A DNA stretch of 64,000 nucleotides, taken from positions 1-64,000 of the forward strand of contig NW_002476352.1 in the NCBI RefSeq assembly GCF_000189635.1. The letters are read 5' to 3'. Under the pieces are notes generated by a model. The model was not told the origin of the DNA, did not search any database, and saw only the letters and a list, made by a program, of their open reading frames with translations. Position 1 is the first letter of the stretch. Every line of letters starts with the position of its first letter. Position numbers and translations under genes: made by a program. Of this stretch, positions 35,467 to 48,999 are shown piece after piece. Origin of the DNA: Tetrahymena thermophila SB210. Taxonomy: Eukaryota; Ciliophora; Oligohymenophorea; Hymenostomatida; Tetrahymenidae.

Positions 35467-38296
35467 ATGAAATTATCTGCTTTGATATTAGTTTTAAGTT
35501 TTTTTGTTTGTTTAAAAGCTAGTCAAATTCTATATTGTACCAAGTATTAAGCAATTAACAATGAATTAATTTGCACTTAGTGTTTCGATGGATTTGTATT
35601 AGCATTCAACTTTAGAAGCTGTATTGGACATAATGTAGACTATTTAAATTTATGTCGGAGAGTTAATGATTTAGGTTTATGCGAAGAAGCGATAGATTGC
35701 AATATCTAGATAGATGAGAATTATAAATATATTGATTTAAATTAATACTAATATGATATCAACTGCGCTTAAGTGGATACAGTAAATAAGATTTGTTTAT
35801 AGCCAAAATTTCCATACACGCTTGACATAAACTTCAATACTATTTCACTATTAAATAATTATTGTAAATTTTCCAAATATGGAAACTGTTAAGAATATTA
35901 TACTGTTGATACTTGCTATTCTGGATAAGAATTATTTTAAAGGTTTAACAGCAAACCTAATTTACCTTATTGTAAGAAATCAGTTCAGTTTGGAAGTCAT
36001 GAAATTTGTTTTTAATGTCAAGAAGGAGCTATTTTTATTAATAAATTATATTGTTAACCTTGCTTGCCTATAAATAGCTAATATAATTTAATTAGAAATC
36101 AAGGTTTGAATTGCTTTATTAAGACCAATCAATTAAATCTGATTCATGCAACATTCTCCACAAATATCATTAAGAATTGTGAGATTATAAATATAAACTC
36201 TAATTCAATTTAATGTGTTTAATGCATCAATAACATTTAGAACTATTTTAATGTTGAAAATCAAAGTTGCCAAGAAAGGAAATTTTCAAAGAATTGTTTA
36301 TATTATAACCCAATATCAGATTAATGTCTAACAGTCGAATGCTAAAATGGCTACTACTTTCACAATTAATTATTTATATAAGCAATAAATGGATATTACA
36401 ACAATTAGAAATATTAGAAAGGTACTTTATTGGAAGAAATTTTTACTTAGTATTTTTCAGATAGACAAAGTTCAGATAATTTCAATTTTAATGTTTTGCA
36501 AGCATATTAAAGTTTATATGCAGTTTATTTAAACTTAACAGACTATGGTTATAAAATTATGAATGACATTTTTTATACCCAAAACATAAATTATGAAATA
36601 TGCGTAAATGATTTCCCTTAAGTAGCAAGTAATTACATGTTTAGTAAATAATTTTCATGCGATAAGTCCTAATTCTATATAATTTACTAATAATTTCCTG
36701 AAATATAGTGTGATTTTTTGTCACCTATTTAGCAAAACTGTTTGGTCTTAGATTCAAATCATTTCTGCATTAGATGCTAAAGTGGGTATTATTTAATTAA
36801 TAATTAATGTTATTAAGGACAGATATTCCAAAATTGTCTTTGGTAGATGCAAAATTAATGCATTTTGTGCTAGAAAGAAACCTATAATCAAATGAACTAA
36901 TTATGTATTTTTCCATAGTGTCCATTCATCTCAGTATATGTCTCAAACGTTTCATTACAGTGTCAGTAACAAGCCTTATAAAAGATTTTTCCATAAACAT
37001 AATAAGCAATTTGCAGTGATTATTTTCAAAGTACTTTTAATTTTTTTTAATAAATCTTTAATAAAAATCTTTAAAAAATAGGATTTGTTTAGTAAATTTC
37101 ATTACTATGCAACCCATAAGGATTTATTGATAATAATTGTGTGTATCAAGCACCTTCTTATACCTATTACATGGGCTAACAACCTATTTATTATTAATAG
37201 TGTTCTACTAATGAATTCTGCAATCAATACAGTAAAATAATAATTTGCTTATTATTAAAATATTTTATTTTTTGAAAATACATTCAAAATTAATTAACTT
37301 TACAACACTAAAAATTTACCGTAGCTACTCATTTTTTATTTCTCGCTATTCACCAAACTAGTGTTCAATAAAAAAAATTGATATTAAAATTTTTATTTTT
37401 ACAATTAGAAAATGTTGAGTTTAATTTTAAACTATTTAAAGTATTTAAAAAAGGAATTTATTTTTTTTTTTAATAAAATTATTTTAACAGGATCTGGACC
37501 TACTTGGTTTGAATGCAATTTCAATTATTATTGTAAATCTTGCTTATAAAATGATTGTTTAGATTTTTATGTAGAGTTTTATTCTCAAACATGTCCTACA
37601 GCAAATTGCCCAGCAGTATAAGGGACATGCCCAATAACAAAATGTCCAAGAGGTTTTGTTTATAGCAAATTATATAAAGGATGCTACTTGTTATGCTTAG
37701 ATGACAAAATAAATATCACAAACGATCCTAAATATTGTTTTTACATTAAAAGATGTGATATAAAACTGCTATATAATGGTTAATTTTAATGTCCTTATTG
37801 TGATTTATCAAATTCATTAAATTAATGTCTTACATATAAAAAACTATGTGACAAGAACCATATTTACTCTTATCAGTATAATTAATGTTTATATTATTGT
37901 GAAAACCTGAATGGACTTCTAGCGTCTAATGAATAAGATTGCATAACTAGCAAAATATGCTAAGATGGTTTACTTTGGATAGATAATTTAAAAGCTTGTG
38001 TTTATTTTTGTGAGTAAGGACAGATAGCTTATGGAAGCACTTCCTGCTCATAATCAAAAATCTGCATAGAAAATAAAACATGGAGTAATTTATATCAAAA
38101 ATGTGTAGAAAATGAAAGTACATTTTCAATTCAGTCAATCTTACTAATTGTGTTGGGATGTGCTATATTTACAGTCATTCTATTTATCTTATTATTTTAT
38201 TTTCATGAAAGGCATAAGCTTAAAAAATATCGTTATAGTTAAGTATAAAGTTAAATAGAAAATAATCCTAACAAACCTGTAAATCAACAGATTTGA
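35467..38296 (+). CDS. Cys-rich type I membrane protein
   Basis: Exons 35467-37231 and 37491-38296 (phase 1 junction); 856 residues. Signal peptide at residues 1-20 (MKLSALILVLSFFVCLKASQ). The body is crowded with CxxC and Cx2-12C spacings (for example CTQCFDG, CVQCIN, CIRCQSGYYL, CPYCDL), typical of extracellular ciliate Cys-rich repeat proteins. A single TM lies near residues 800-826 (ILLIVLGCAIFTVILFILL), followed by a short basic cytoplasmic tail (HERHKLKKYRYS). It has no lectin-like modules, unlike the giant proteins at 42187-57403, and its Cys spacing is less regular than theirs. Expected at the cell surface or in a secretory compartment. Ligand unknown. Confidence 0.85.
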
Positions 38297-39153
38297 TGAA
38301 TAGCTTTTAACTCATCCCATTTATTTATAAATTAAAATAGTAATAAACTTAATATTAATCACTCATTCATTATATAAATATATATAATATGCATCTTCTA
38401 AATTATTATTTTATTTATTTATTCTTTTAAAATCTTTTTATTAAGTACTTACTTTGTAATAAAAGTATTTATTTATTAAAAGTTATTTTCATAACAAAAG
38501 CAAGCAAATAAAAATAAAAATCTTTCAGATTAAGGTTTTTGATTTTTATATTAAATTAATAAAAATTTTTAGCCAAGCTATTAAATATTAATTCAGCATT
38601 TAAATATTTTGTTTAAAACAATTTTATTTATATTTTATTTATTTATTCTTTTAAAATCTTTTAATTAAATACTTACTTTGTATTAAAAGTATTTATTTAA
38701 AGTTATTTTCATAACAAAAGCAAGAAAATAAAAATAAAAATCTTTCAGATTAAGATTTTTGGCTTTTATATTAAATTAATAAAAATTTTTAGCCAAGCTA
38801 TTAAATATTAATTCAACATTTAAATATTTTGTTTAATACAATTTTATTTATGTTTTTTGAATATTAAATTCTAGTTATTTCATTGAAAAATAAATGTGAT
38901 GAGAAAATATGTTTTAAATAGAAATAAAATAAAATTAAATAATGAATATTACACTCATTATTCTGTGATATTTCTTCTGAAAATCAAATTTATAAATTCA
39001 TATTTGATTATAATTTATTATTCTTTTTATCCAAATTAAATTGAAATAAAAGTAAACTAATTTTTAATGAATGTACTTCTTATTAAAAAATTAAATTTTC
39101 ATAAATCAATTACTTACTTTTCAATATTTCTGAAGAAAAAATAATAATAATAA
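38297..39153. other. Intergenic region with tandem duplication
   Basis: No gene seen; dominated by the duplication at 38409-38851 described separately. Confidence 0.6.
38409..38851. repeat. Tandem direct duplication, period ~223 bp
   Basis: Copy 1 starts at about 38409 and copy 2 at about 38633. Shared landmarks include ATTTATTCTTTTAAAATCTT, AGTTATTTTCATAACAAAAG, ATCTTTCAGATTAAG and TTTTTAGCCAAGCTATTAAA. Copies differ by small indels and substitutions only. Non-coding, downstream of the Cys-rich gene. Confidence 0.9.
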
Positions 39154-41677
39154 ATGATATAATAGAAATAAAATTTTTACAATTTAAAGAAAGTAATTGT
39201 ATATTTTTTTATCAATGTACTTTAAATTTGTTTTTACTAAAATAAAAAGTTTTTAAACTCTTCACTTTAATCTCATAAGGTTCTCCATATTGATCTTAGG
39301 TAAATTTAATTTATTAATATTATTAATTATTATTATTAATTTTTAAGTAATTTACAATATTTTTTCTAATAGAAATTCTCATGTATTTTCTTTCACTCAT
39401 TTTTATTTTTTCAAATATTTATTTTATTATTTTACTTTAATTTTGATTTTCAACTTTTGATTTTCTTATTAATTTATTTCTGATGATTTAATATTATTTT
39501 TTCTTTATTATTTCCTTATCTAATTATTATATATTTTTTTTTAATTTTTAAAGTGGCAATTAAATTGATGAAATTGGCGCATCAAACTTAGGTTCTGCTT
39601 TAGCATTTTGTACTAATCTCTCAAATTTGATACTTTATCTTCGGTAAAAACAGTTTATTTGTTTTGGATAATGATATTTTTTAATATTTAAATGGATTTA
39701 AAACAATAAAACTCTTTTAATTTATTTATTTATTAATATCTTATATTTAATTTATTATTGTTTTTTCTTTATTATTATGTTTATGTTTTTTTTCTTTGCT
39801 AATTTAACTAATTTTTTTATTTTTACCCTTTGTTTTATTTTTCTAAATTTATTTCTTATTATTTCTTTATTGTTTCCTTCTAAATAGCTATATCAATTAT
39901 TTTTTTTAATATTAAAAAAGCGGTAATTAAATCGGTGATAAAGGTTTATCAGGCTTATGCTCTGGTTTAGCAAAATGCACTAATCTCTCAAATTTGACAC
40001 TTTGTCTTTTGTAAAAATAATTTATTTGTTTTGGATTGTTATATAATCATGAATTTAAAACAATATAATCAACTTTTTTAATTTATTAATTTACTAGCTT
40101 TTTATTTGATTTAATTTTCTTTTTTATTCTTATTGTGTATTTTTGTCTTTGTTTGCTAGTTTATTTAGCTCGTTTGTTTTTTAACTTTTTCTTTTATTAT
40201 TAATTAATTAATTGATTTGCCATCTTTTTCTTCAACATTTAAAAAGTATCAATGAAATCGGCGATAAAGGTGCATCAGGCTTATGTTCAGACTTAGCTAA
40301 GTGTACTAGTCTCTCAAATTTGACACTTATTCTAGGGTAAACACTACTTATTAGTTTATAACTATACTTTTTAATATAAAAATTAATTTATATCAAAATG
40401 ACTTTTTTAATTTATTTATTGACTTTTTATTTGATTTATTTTTGTTTTCTTTTTTATTCCAATTGTGTTCGTTTTTCTTGTTTTTTCTCCTAATTTAACT
40501 CATTTTATTTTGCTTTTATTATTACTTATTTTCTTATTATTTTTTCGCTCATTTTTTCCTTCTAGCTAGCTAACTAATGAATTAAATATTTTTATTCAAT
40601 ATATAAAAAGTAAAAATTAAATCAGTAATTTTATAGAATACTAGCACATATAAATTCACTCAGGATACTACTTAAAATTATTTTTTTTATGTTTATGTTT
40701 ATATTTTTTTAATTTTATTATGCATTTATAAGGTTAAATAGGGAAAAAAGGTATATCAGACTTAGGTTATGCCTTATAAAATTTCACTAATCTGTCAAAT
40801 TTGGCACTTAATCTTCAGTAAGAACAGTTTATTTGTTTTGAATTGTGATATTTTTTATTATAATAATGAATCTAAAACAATATTACTTTATTAATTTATG
40901 TTTTTTTATTATATTTTATTCTTGTAAATTTAAAAAGGGGTAATTAAATTAATGATAAAAGTGCATCAGACTTAGGCTCTGGTTTAGCAAATTGCACTAA
41001 TATCTCAAATTTGACACTTGATTTTCGGTAAAAACAGCTTATTTGTTTTAGATTCTGCTATTTTTTAATATTTAAGTGAATTTAAAACAATATTACTTTT
41101 TTTAGTTTAATTATTATTTTTTTATTTGATTTAATTTTTGTTTCTTTTTTTATTCTGCTTTTTTTTTTCTTTATTTGCTAATTTAACATTTTTTTTCTTC
41201 AAATTTTGCTTTTATTATTTATTATTAATTAATTTCTTATTTTTTCATGCCTTTTTCCTTATTTTTTCTTTATTTAAAAAGATGCAATTAAATTGGCGAT
41301 AAAGGTGGATCAGACTTATGCTCTTCTTTAGCAAAGTGCACTAATCTCTCAAATTTAACACTTTATTTGAGGTAAAAACCTTCTAGTTTTCCAGTAAATT
41401 ATATTTTTTTCTTTAACATTTAAAAAGTGAGAATAAAATTGGTGCAGCAGGTGCATCAAAATTTTAGCTCTTTATGAAGCTTAATTTTATTTATCAGCTT
41501 GCTGTAATATCATCATTCAATTCAACCTATTTAATATTATTTAAATAAATGATTATTTTTATATTTTAAATATTGTTTTTATTACTAGTTTGTTTATATG
41601 ATTTTGTTTATTAAATATTTAAAACTGATTATTTATTTTATTTATAAAGAGCCAAATTCCATTCAAAAATTTAGTGA
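39154..41677 (+). CDS. Leucine-rich-repeat gene of 90-nt exons, partly decayed
   Basis: Working model: exons 39154-39299, 39554-39643, 39921-40010, 40247-40336, 40938-41027, 41282-41371 and 41428-41677; 281 residues. The five middle exons are exactly 90 nt, phase 2 at both ends, each one LRR such as NQIGDKGLSGLCSGLAKC followed by TNLSNLTLCL. A first exon ending HKVLHIDLR and a terminal exon starting ENKIGAAGAS with a hydrophobic tail are less certain. A sixth LRR exon at 40733-40817 is left out because it is 85 nt and out of phase; remains of another lie near 40611-40690. Symmetrical exons allow any one to be skipped without a frameshift, so the gene may be functional, but it may also be a decaying copy. 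Repeat consensus (GASxLGSxLAKCTNLSNLTL) differs from the array at 1-1302. Confidence 0.55.
40611..40690 (+). pseudogene. Strongly degenerate LRR exon
   Basis: Starts with the same AAAAG acceptor and AAATTAAATCAGTAA as functional LRR exons, then loses the LRR consensus and has no donor at the expected distance. Positionally it fills the regular ~340-bp spacing of the array. Confidence 0.45.
40733..40817 (+). pseudogene. Frameshifted LRR exon
   Basis: Encodes a recognisable repeat (GKKGISDLGYALQNFTNLSN, then LALNL) with GT donor (GTAAG). It is 85 rather than 90 nt and its acceptor leaves two bases before the frame, incompatible with the phase-2 exons around it. Either it is skipped or it has decayed. 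Confidence 0.6.
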
Positions 41678-42186
41678 ATTATTTTTTTTTTGAATAGCTA
41701 ATACGTTTGAATATTATTTATAAAAAAATAAAAAATTTTAAGCGATCCTATATATGAAAAATTTTTTAAAAAATGAACAGGCAGGTACCTTTAAACACAT
41801 TCTATTATTTATTTTTTGTATAAATTTAAATTTATATTATTTTTAATGGGTATACTCACTTTATTGACAAAAATTTTGGTCTCTTGAGTGTCCATCATTG
41901 AGAGTATATTGCATGTAAATAAAATTAAAATAAAAAACAAAAAATATTTTGATCAGATATTAACAAAAAATAGTAAACTCATAAACCATAAGCCATGTAA
42001 TTAAAACAGATAAAATGAATTAATTATTGAAAAATAATTTGATAAATCAATAAATAAAAAGAATGAATAAAAGTAATAGTTATTTGTTTGAATACTAATT
42101 AATATACAAGCATAAATTAACATTAATAATCTTTAATATACTAATCAATCTTGCTAATAGACAAAATAGCATTAACTTGTATAATT
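41678..42186. other. Convergent intergenic region
   Basis: Between the LRR array end (+) and the stop of the first giant surface protein (-). AT-rich, no gene seen. Confidence 0.6.
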
Positions 42187-45100
42187 TCAATTGTCTTTTT
42201 CGCTTAATTTATTTAATTAAAATATAAAAATAAATTAAAATGATTATTGAATTAATGAATGATTGATTGATTGAATGAATGAATGACAATTAATTGAAGA
42301 ATAAATTACTCAAGCCATTTTTTCAACAAATCCTTAAAGAAGATCATTTTTAAAATTCTATGGAAGATATCGTATTTAATAATGTGCTAAGAAGAGAAAT
42401 CGTATGTTATAATTATCTAAATAATTAAGTAGACTATTTAGAATAGTCCTAGATCTGCTAAGAAAGTGTAGATGTAGAGATTGCTCCAAGAAATATCCTG
42501 AGGGAAAGATATCCTAGCTATTTCAGGGAACATAAACATTTTAATATGGAGAAAAACTAAAACTATAAAAACAGCAAAACACAACATAATCATAGTCTGG
42601 AATTTAACCCCTAAATACATGATACCTGAATGAAGTAATTTGACTGTAAGCAGAAGTCCAAACATGCAAAATCCAATGAGATAATAATCGATCTATTCGA
42701 TAAATTTATTTAGATAAAATATTTAAATGCTTTATTATTTATTTTTTACGTTAGAAAAGAAGGATGTAATGAAGAAAATAAATAGAAGCTTAGAGTAATA
42801 GATTAAAACTCTGACAGGTCTCATGAAATTAACGTTTTTGTACAAAAATAATTAGGTCACTTCAAAGAAAATCTTGATTATATTTTACATTTATTTTGAT
42901 TAATAAAAAAAAAAAAAATATTTACGAAGAATGCTAGAATGGGGGACTTTTATTTATTTATCAGGGTGTTTTGATTTTCATTTTAAATTTAGTCGTTGTT
43001 CACTATTTAAGCTTATGTGCCTGGGTTTATTATTTCATCTTTATTTTCTAAGGCGTTAATGCTTAACTTATTATTAGATTGCTTCAAGTTGTTATTTTGT
43101 GTGCTAAGTGTGTTTGGATGGAACAAGAAATCAATATCAAGACCTTTTGTTTAGTCACTTTCGAAATTTAATTCTGTGTTTTTATTGAGTTAATTATATT
43201 TAAGAGAGTTATTCTGAAGATAGTTTAAGTCGAGTCTTTGTCTCTTCTTTGTGTTTGTGTTGTTCATTAAATCCTTTTCATCAACTTGAGGACTTCCTTT
43301 TTCTTCATGCTTTTAATAGCTTTTCACTGTTTCTATTTCGTTTATATTACTATGCTTATCTTATATTTAAGGTAAAACAGGTAAAAGACCGCTGACTTAC
43401 TGTGATTAAGGACCATTTATTGGAAATATTTTGGCGTTATTTTGTTAAATCATTTTTTGTTTTTCTTCTTCTTGATTTTATTTCATAGGGTTGTTTAGTT
43501 TTTCCTCTTAGCTAACTTCGTCTTTGTAATCTAAGTAGAAGCCAGCAAGTATACCTACAATGCAAAATACAGTTTTTCCAAAAAATATCCAGAAAATGCG
43601 ATACTCTGCATAATTTACTTCTCTCTCATCAAACCACTATGTGCAATCTTATTTGAAGCTACCTATTTGGAAAGAAAAAAAAATTTAAATATTTTAAAAA
43701 CCATTTTCTCAAGAATGATTAAAAATTTACCTGTGCATTTTCTGCAGTCATCTGCACAATTAAGGCAAATTTATTAAGATTTAAGTGAATCATTATCAAT
43801 AATTAGAGTATCAGATAATAATCTGTTAGGATTTGTGACGGCTCCTACTCCTACATAAGTTCCATCAGGACACTAACTAGTGCATTTATTTTGATGAAGG
43901 TAAGTACCTTATTAGCAGGAGAGACATATGGCTGGATCTTATACAGAACAAGAGTTGCAGCCTTCTTCACATTTAATGCATTCTTTTTAAATTTGAGAAG
44001 GTTAGTATCCTTTAGGACACTCAGTTTAACATATATTTTAAAATTTATAAGTTTTATCTTGACAAGTAGTGCATTAGTTATAGTTCGGTCCAGAGCACTC
44101 TGCGCATGATGAGTGGCAGGGTAGACACTAATTTGGCTTTGTACTGCCAAAGCTACCTTTAGGGCATGCCTAGACACACTTTGCCCCATCCAAGTAATAA
44201 TTACCAGCACATTACGTACAATCACTGTCTTGAGCGCCAAATTAGCACTAAGCACAAGATTAATGGCATTTATTGCATAAAAATGGTTGTTCAGTTGAAA
44301 AATACCCATCAGGACATGCAAGAACGCATTAATTATTATATAAATAGCTACCTTAGTTGCATTTAATACAATCATTCGCTGTATTTCCAATACAACCACC
44401 ACACGTTGCATGACATGGCTGACAAATATTGTTCGCTCCCTTAAACGTCTTTTCAGGACAAGAAGAATCACAAAAATGAAGTTATTGATCTAAGTACCTA
44501 AGATATTTTAATTTCATATTTAATTCATAAAAATACTATTTGAAGATATTTATTTAGCTTTTAAAAAATGTTCTTTCTGTTTTATTAAAAATCTAATTTC
44601 ATCATTCAGTATGTATTTAATTATCTATCTATCTAAAAATTAATGGCATTTTAATACTAAACAGTCTTTATTTAAATAAAAATTTTTCTTATTATGTTTT
44701 ATGAAATGATTCAAATTTGCTTTATTAAGTTTGTTTTATTTTATTAGCAATAAATTCTAAATTATTTTATTAAAAGATTCTATTTTATTTTTAGAAAAAT
44801 TTCTTTTATTTTTTAATAAATAAATAGAAATTTATTTTATCAATAGGTTTTTATTGTTTTACCTGTTTTATTAAAAGTTTCTATTTTATTTTACTAAAAG
44901 ATTCTTTATTGTTTTATCAATAGATATTTATAATTTTATTAATAAATTCTAAATTATTTTATTAAAAGATTCTATTTTATTTTTAGAAAAATTTCTTTTA
45001 TTTTTTAATCAATAAATAGAAATTTATTTTATTTATAGGTTTTTATTGTTTTACCTGTTTTATTAAAAGTTTCTATTTTATTTTACTAAAAGATTCTTTT

Positions 45101-48100
45101 ATTGTTTTATCAATAGATATTTATTGTTTTATTAATAAATTCTAAATTATTTTATTAAAAGATTCTATTTGGTTTTATAACAAAATTCTAATTTTTTATG
45201 ATTATTTTATTTTTTAACAACACAATATTTTAGAATAAAAAAATCTGATAAAAAAATGTAAAAGAAAAAATGAATAATTTTAATAAATAAGGCAAGCTTT
45301 ACCTTTCTCCTTTGCAGCCTGTGCAGTCATTTTTATCTGGACCTCCGCAAGTGTAGCATTCAAAATGGCAGTTAGAACATTAGTTAAGATTTGTGTCTTA
45401 ATACTATCCAGCTGGACAATTAGAACCACATGTGGAACCACTTAGAGAGTATCCTTTATTACAAGTCATGCACTCATAAACTTCTTTTCCATAGCATGAA
45501 GCACAATAAGGATGACATTAGCTACAAGTACCAGTTTCATTATTTCCATAATAACCAGTTGTACATGTTTACACGCATGTACCATTTTATAAATAATTTC
45601 CTATTTTATTTATTTAATTATAAATTTAATTCAATAAAAACACAATTTAATTTATTTAGAGTTATAACTTACCTAATTTGCAAGATTAACAATTTTGTGG
45701 AAAATAGCCGTTGCATGTAGCACAAGAAGGGTGACAAGGTTGACAACCTTTTAAGTCTAAAGGAAAGGTGTTACTTGGACATATCGTAACACAAAGACCA
45801 TTTAAATAATATCTTCCAGGACGACAAGTTAAACAACTAATACTATATTAATCTGAGCATGTTTCACATGTCTCATGGCATTACTTGCATAAGTAGATAC
45901 TTGGATCCTGATAATATCCTATAGGACAAGTGTCCATACATTAACCTTAAGGAGTAAGATATTAATTATTACAGGAAGTACAACTTGTATTAAGACCAGG
46001 ACTTTTGCAAGTTTTACAGCTTTTATGGCATTTTGAACAGACATAAGCAGGATCAGAAACTGGGAAATACCCATCTCCACAATCTTAAACACATGTTGTA
46101 TCTAATAAGAAGCCATCTTCAAGATCACATGAAGTACATTAATTTGAGAATGGTCCAGTGCAGTTACCACACTAAATATTGCATTTTTCACATCTCATAG
46201 TTGCATCATCTTTGTATTTCTTATTTTAGCAATTTAACACACACTAAAAATCATCTAAATAAAGATTAGGTTTATCACATTTCGTACACTTCGTAGCTGA
46301 ATCTACGCATTCAGCACAAGGCGAAGTACAGGGATCACAAGTACAAGTTTTTTTGTTTCCAAAATAGCCAGACTAATTTAAAAAAACAAATTTAATAAAA
46401 TTATTTAATTTTAAGTCTTTAAAGTTAATTAATTAATTAATTACTGGACAATTGAGCTTACATTCAGTTCCTAGTAAGAATCTAGGTAATTCACACTGTG
46501 TACATTGATTATTATTTGGGCCTTTACAATTGAAACATTCAATATCACATGGATCACAAGTATTTGTGGAAGAATTAGGATAAAATCTATCTTAACAAAC
46601 AGAAACGCATTCACTTTTATCACTGTCAAGATAATATCCATTTATGCAAGCTTAACACTAGTTGTACTTACCACCCGTGCATCTTAAGCAGGGCTTATAG
46701 CATGGATTACAAATGAGAACTTGGCAACTGGTGCAGGTTTATGTAGCAGGATAAAATTGGTCTCCACAATTTGCAACACAACTATTAGTTTTGAGATAGA
46801 TTCCATCAAAGCAAGTCAGGCAATTGTTGGGACCTGCTCCTTAACAAGTTTTACAAGATTCATGACAAGAAGAGCAATATCTTGGAGTTGGATTAGATTT
46901 ATCTTCAAAAGATCCATCTGGGCAACGGTCTTTAAAGCACTAAGATTTATAAAGGTAATAACCACTATCACATTAAACACATCCTGCTTAGTCTTGACAC
47001 TTTGTACAATTATCAATGCACTATTTAATTTTTTTTTTTAATAATTTTAATAAATTTATCTTTCTTTGTCAAAAACTGAAAGTAAGTTTTTACATAATCA
47101 ACAATGACAATAAACTCTCTCATTCCAAAACTTTCGTTTTCTATTTGACCTAATGAGTTGGTTATAGTTAAACTATAAGTATCTGGAGTTGTGACAGTCA
47201 CATTAATATATTAATATTAAAATAGCTCCTATTAATCTTTTCTACCGCAAATTAAATCTTTTCCATTGCCTGTAATTGACTATCTTTTAAGTTCTTATCC
47301 ACCACTGTTTGTGATAACAAAATTTACATATTCACCTTTTTCGTAGTTATCTATTTAGCCAAACAAGAAAGAAATTAAAAAAGAGCTATATTTAGCACCT
47401 GCAGGCAAAGTAAATGAGTAGTTTATTTATGATCCAGGTCCATAAATATTGTACCCAGCAAAAAATCTATAATCTCCACAATCAGTAAATTTAGACCAAT
47501 TATTTGCTCCATAAAATCTTCCTGGTGCATTTATTTAAAATTTAGCACCTACTATTTCAGATTCACTAAATGTTTTGGAAAACAATTCATACACTAAATA
47601 TTTTGCATCTTTTTATTAAATAATTTAAATATAAAATTACTTTATTGTTAATATATTTTTTTTGAAAAATATTAAAATATATTTTTAATTTTAATAATAT
47701 CTTTTTAAAAAAATAAATAAATATTTATCTAAGAATCAGAAATTTAAAAGAGTCAATGAATATATTAATAAGGTATAGTAAATTACTTATTTATAATTAT
47801 TTATTTGTATGGATAAAAAAGTATTACTTATCTTTATTGATTTTTTATTGGTAGTATTAATTAAATTATATTTTTACTCACTTATGGTGAGCAAATGTTA
47901 TTTTATTTATGCATCTTAATTAATTAATAAATAAAAAATTACTCCATTTTCCAACTGTTGGATCTTTGCATACACCAGTACTGTCTTTCGGTGCGTCAGG
48001 AGGACATGTGGCTACACATTAACCCATATAATAAAAATATCCTAACTTGCATTATGTACAAAATGTAGAGCTCTTGCAAGTTCCGCAATATACATTTTCT

Positions 48101-48999
48101 GGAGCAGAAGAGCAATAATCAATAATGCATGTCTGCTATGTAGTGTCTGGGTTTTTTATGTATCCAGATGGGCATGGATTATAGCATTTACCATCTAGCA
48201 TATATTTTCCAGTAGGACACTAACACTTACCACCAGAAACAGGAGAACTAGTAGGATCACATTATGTGCATTGGTTGGCTGTGGGTCCACTGCATTTAAG
48301 ACAGGAACTATGACATCTATCAAGATATATTTCAACTAAACTTAAGATTAAATCGCCAGATGCATAGAGATCGAGTTTCATTGTAGGTGAATTATGTGTA
48401 TAATTTGAATATACTATTTAGTATAAAGCAAAAAAAATTATTTTTAAGTGAAACAAACAAACAAATACAATTAACAAATAAAAAATGACTAATTGATTAA
48501 AATACCTCTTTAAAAATTTTCAGCAGTACTAGTGCAAACAGCATAAGAATTAGAGTAAGAATAATAATAATAGCAAGGTTAAGGCTGAGTATCTATATAT
48601 AAACAGCCAGAACCACCAACACCAACAACTAGATCAAATCTGACTCCAACTGACCAGTGAGGAGGAAGACCAGTATATGTTTTAGAGATTGAATATCCAC
48701 TTCTTAAAACAAACAAATCCCTGTTGAGTAACTCTGTAACAGTTCCAGAACAAGTTTTGTAATATGCATTCGAAGATGAAAGAGACCATCCATCAGTATC
48801 TCCAGCAGATATAGAACCAGCTCCTTTTTGAAACCATTTTTTTGTGCTAAATTAGAATCCATCTGATTGAAATAATAATTAAAATAATTAACTTATAAAA
48901 ACTATAAAACATGTAATTTAAATATGAATTACAAGTAAGGACTTCTTCTATGAATAAAAGAACTAAAGCAAATTGGAGGATAATTTGCTTCATTTGCAT
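42187..48999 (-). CDS. Giant Cys-rich multi-TM surface protein, copy A
   Basis: Exons in transcript order: 48999-48933, 48862-48506, 48413-47943, 47608-47094, 47020-46445, 46372-45673, 45600-45303, 44497-43731, 43662-42926, 42872-42750, 42692-42310 and 42202-42187; 1669 residues. A signal peptide (about 1-21) precedes a ~120-residue module with few Cys (GDTDGWSLSS, PPHWSVGVRFDLV). Next come furin-like/growth-factor-receptor-type Cys repeats (about 142-298) and a second beta-rich module (about 299-470; DCGDYRFFAGY, LPAGAKYSSFLISFLFGQ). A long CxxC-rich stalk (about 471-1250) leads to a TM near 1270-1292 and a ~200-residue polar loop. Three to four more hydrophobic helices end the protein (RPVRVLIYYSKLLFIFF, LIGFCMFGLLLTVKLL and others). 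Likely a plasma-membrane receptor or adhesion-type protein; function unknown. The ATG at 48993 is an alternative start favoured by copy B. Confidence 0.85.
44740..45175. repeat. Intronic minisatellite, period ~192 bp
   Basis: Within the 805-nt intron 44498-45302 of copy A. TAAATTCTAAATTATTTTAT recurs at about 44751, 44943 and 45136, with the intervening blocks (AAAAGTTTCTATTTTATTTT, TTTTTATTGTTTTACCTGTT) also conserved. The corresponding intron of copy B lacks it and instead carries a TTTA microsatellite. Confidence 0.85.

Noticed and set aside
40733..40817. Including this LRR exon in the main gene model
   Set aside because: Its acceptor leaves two bases where one is needed, so inclusion would break the frame of all downstream exons.
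43851..44471. 206-codon minus-strand frame overlapping exon 8 of copy A (and the 220-codon equivalent at 52308-52970)
   Set aside because: Both are shifted-frame shadows of the Cys-rich exon, open only because of its biased codon pattern. The true frame shows regular CxxC repeats.
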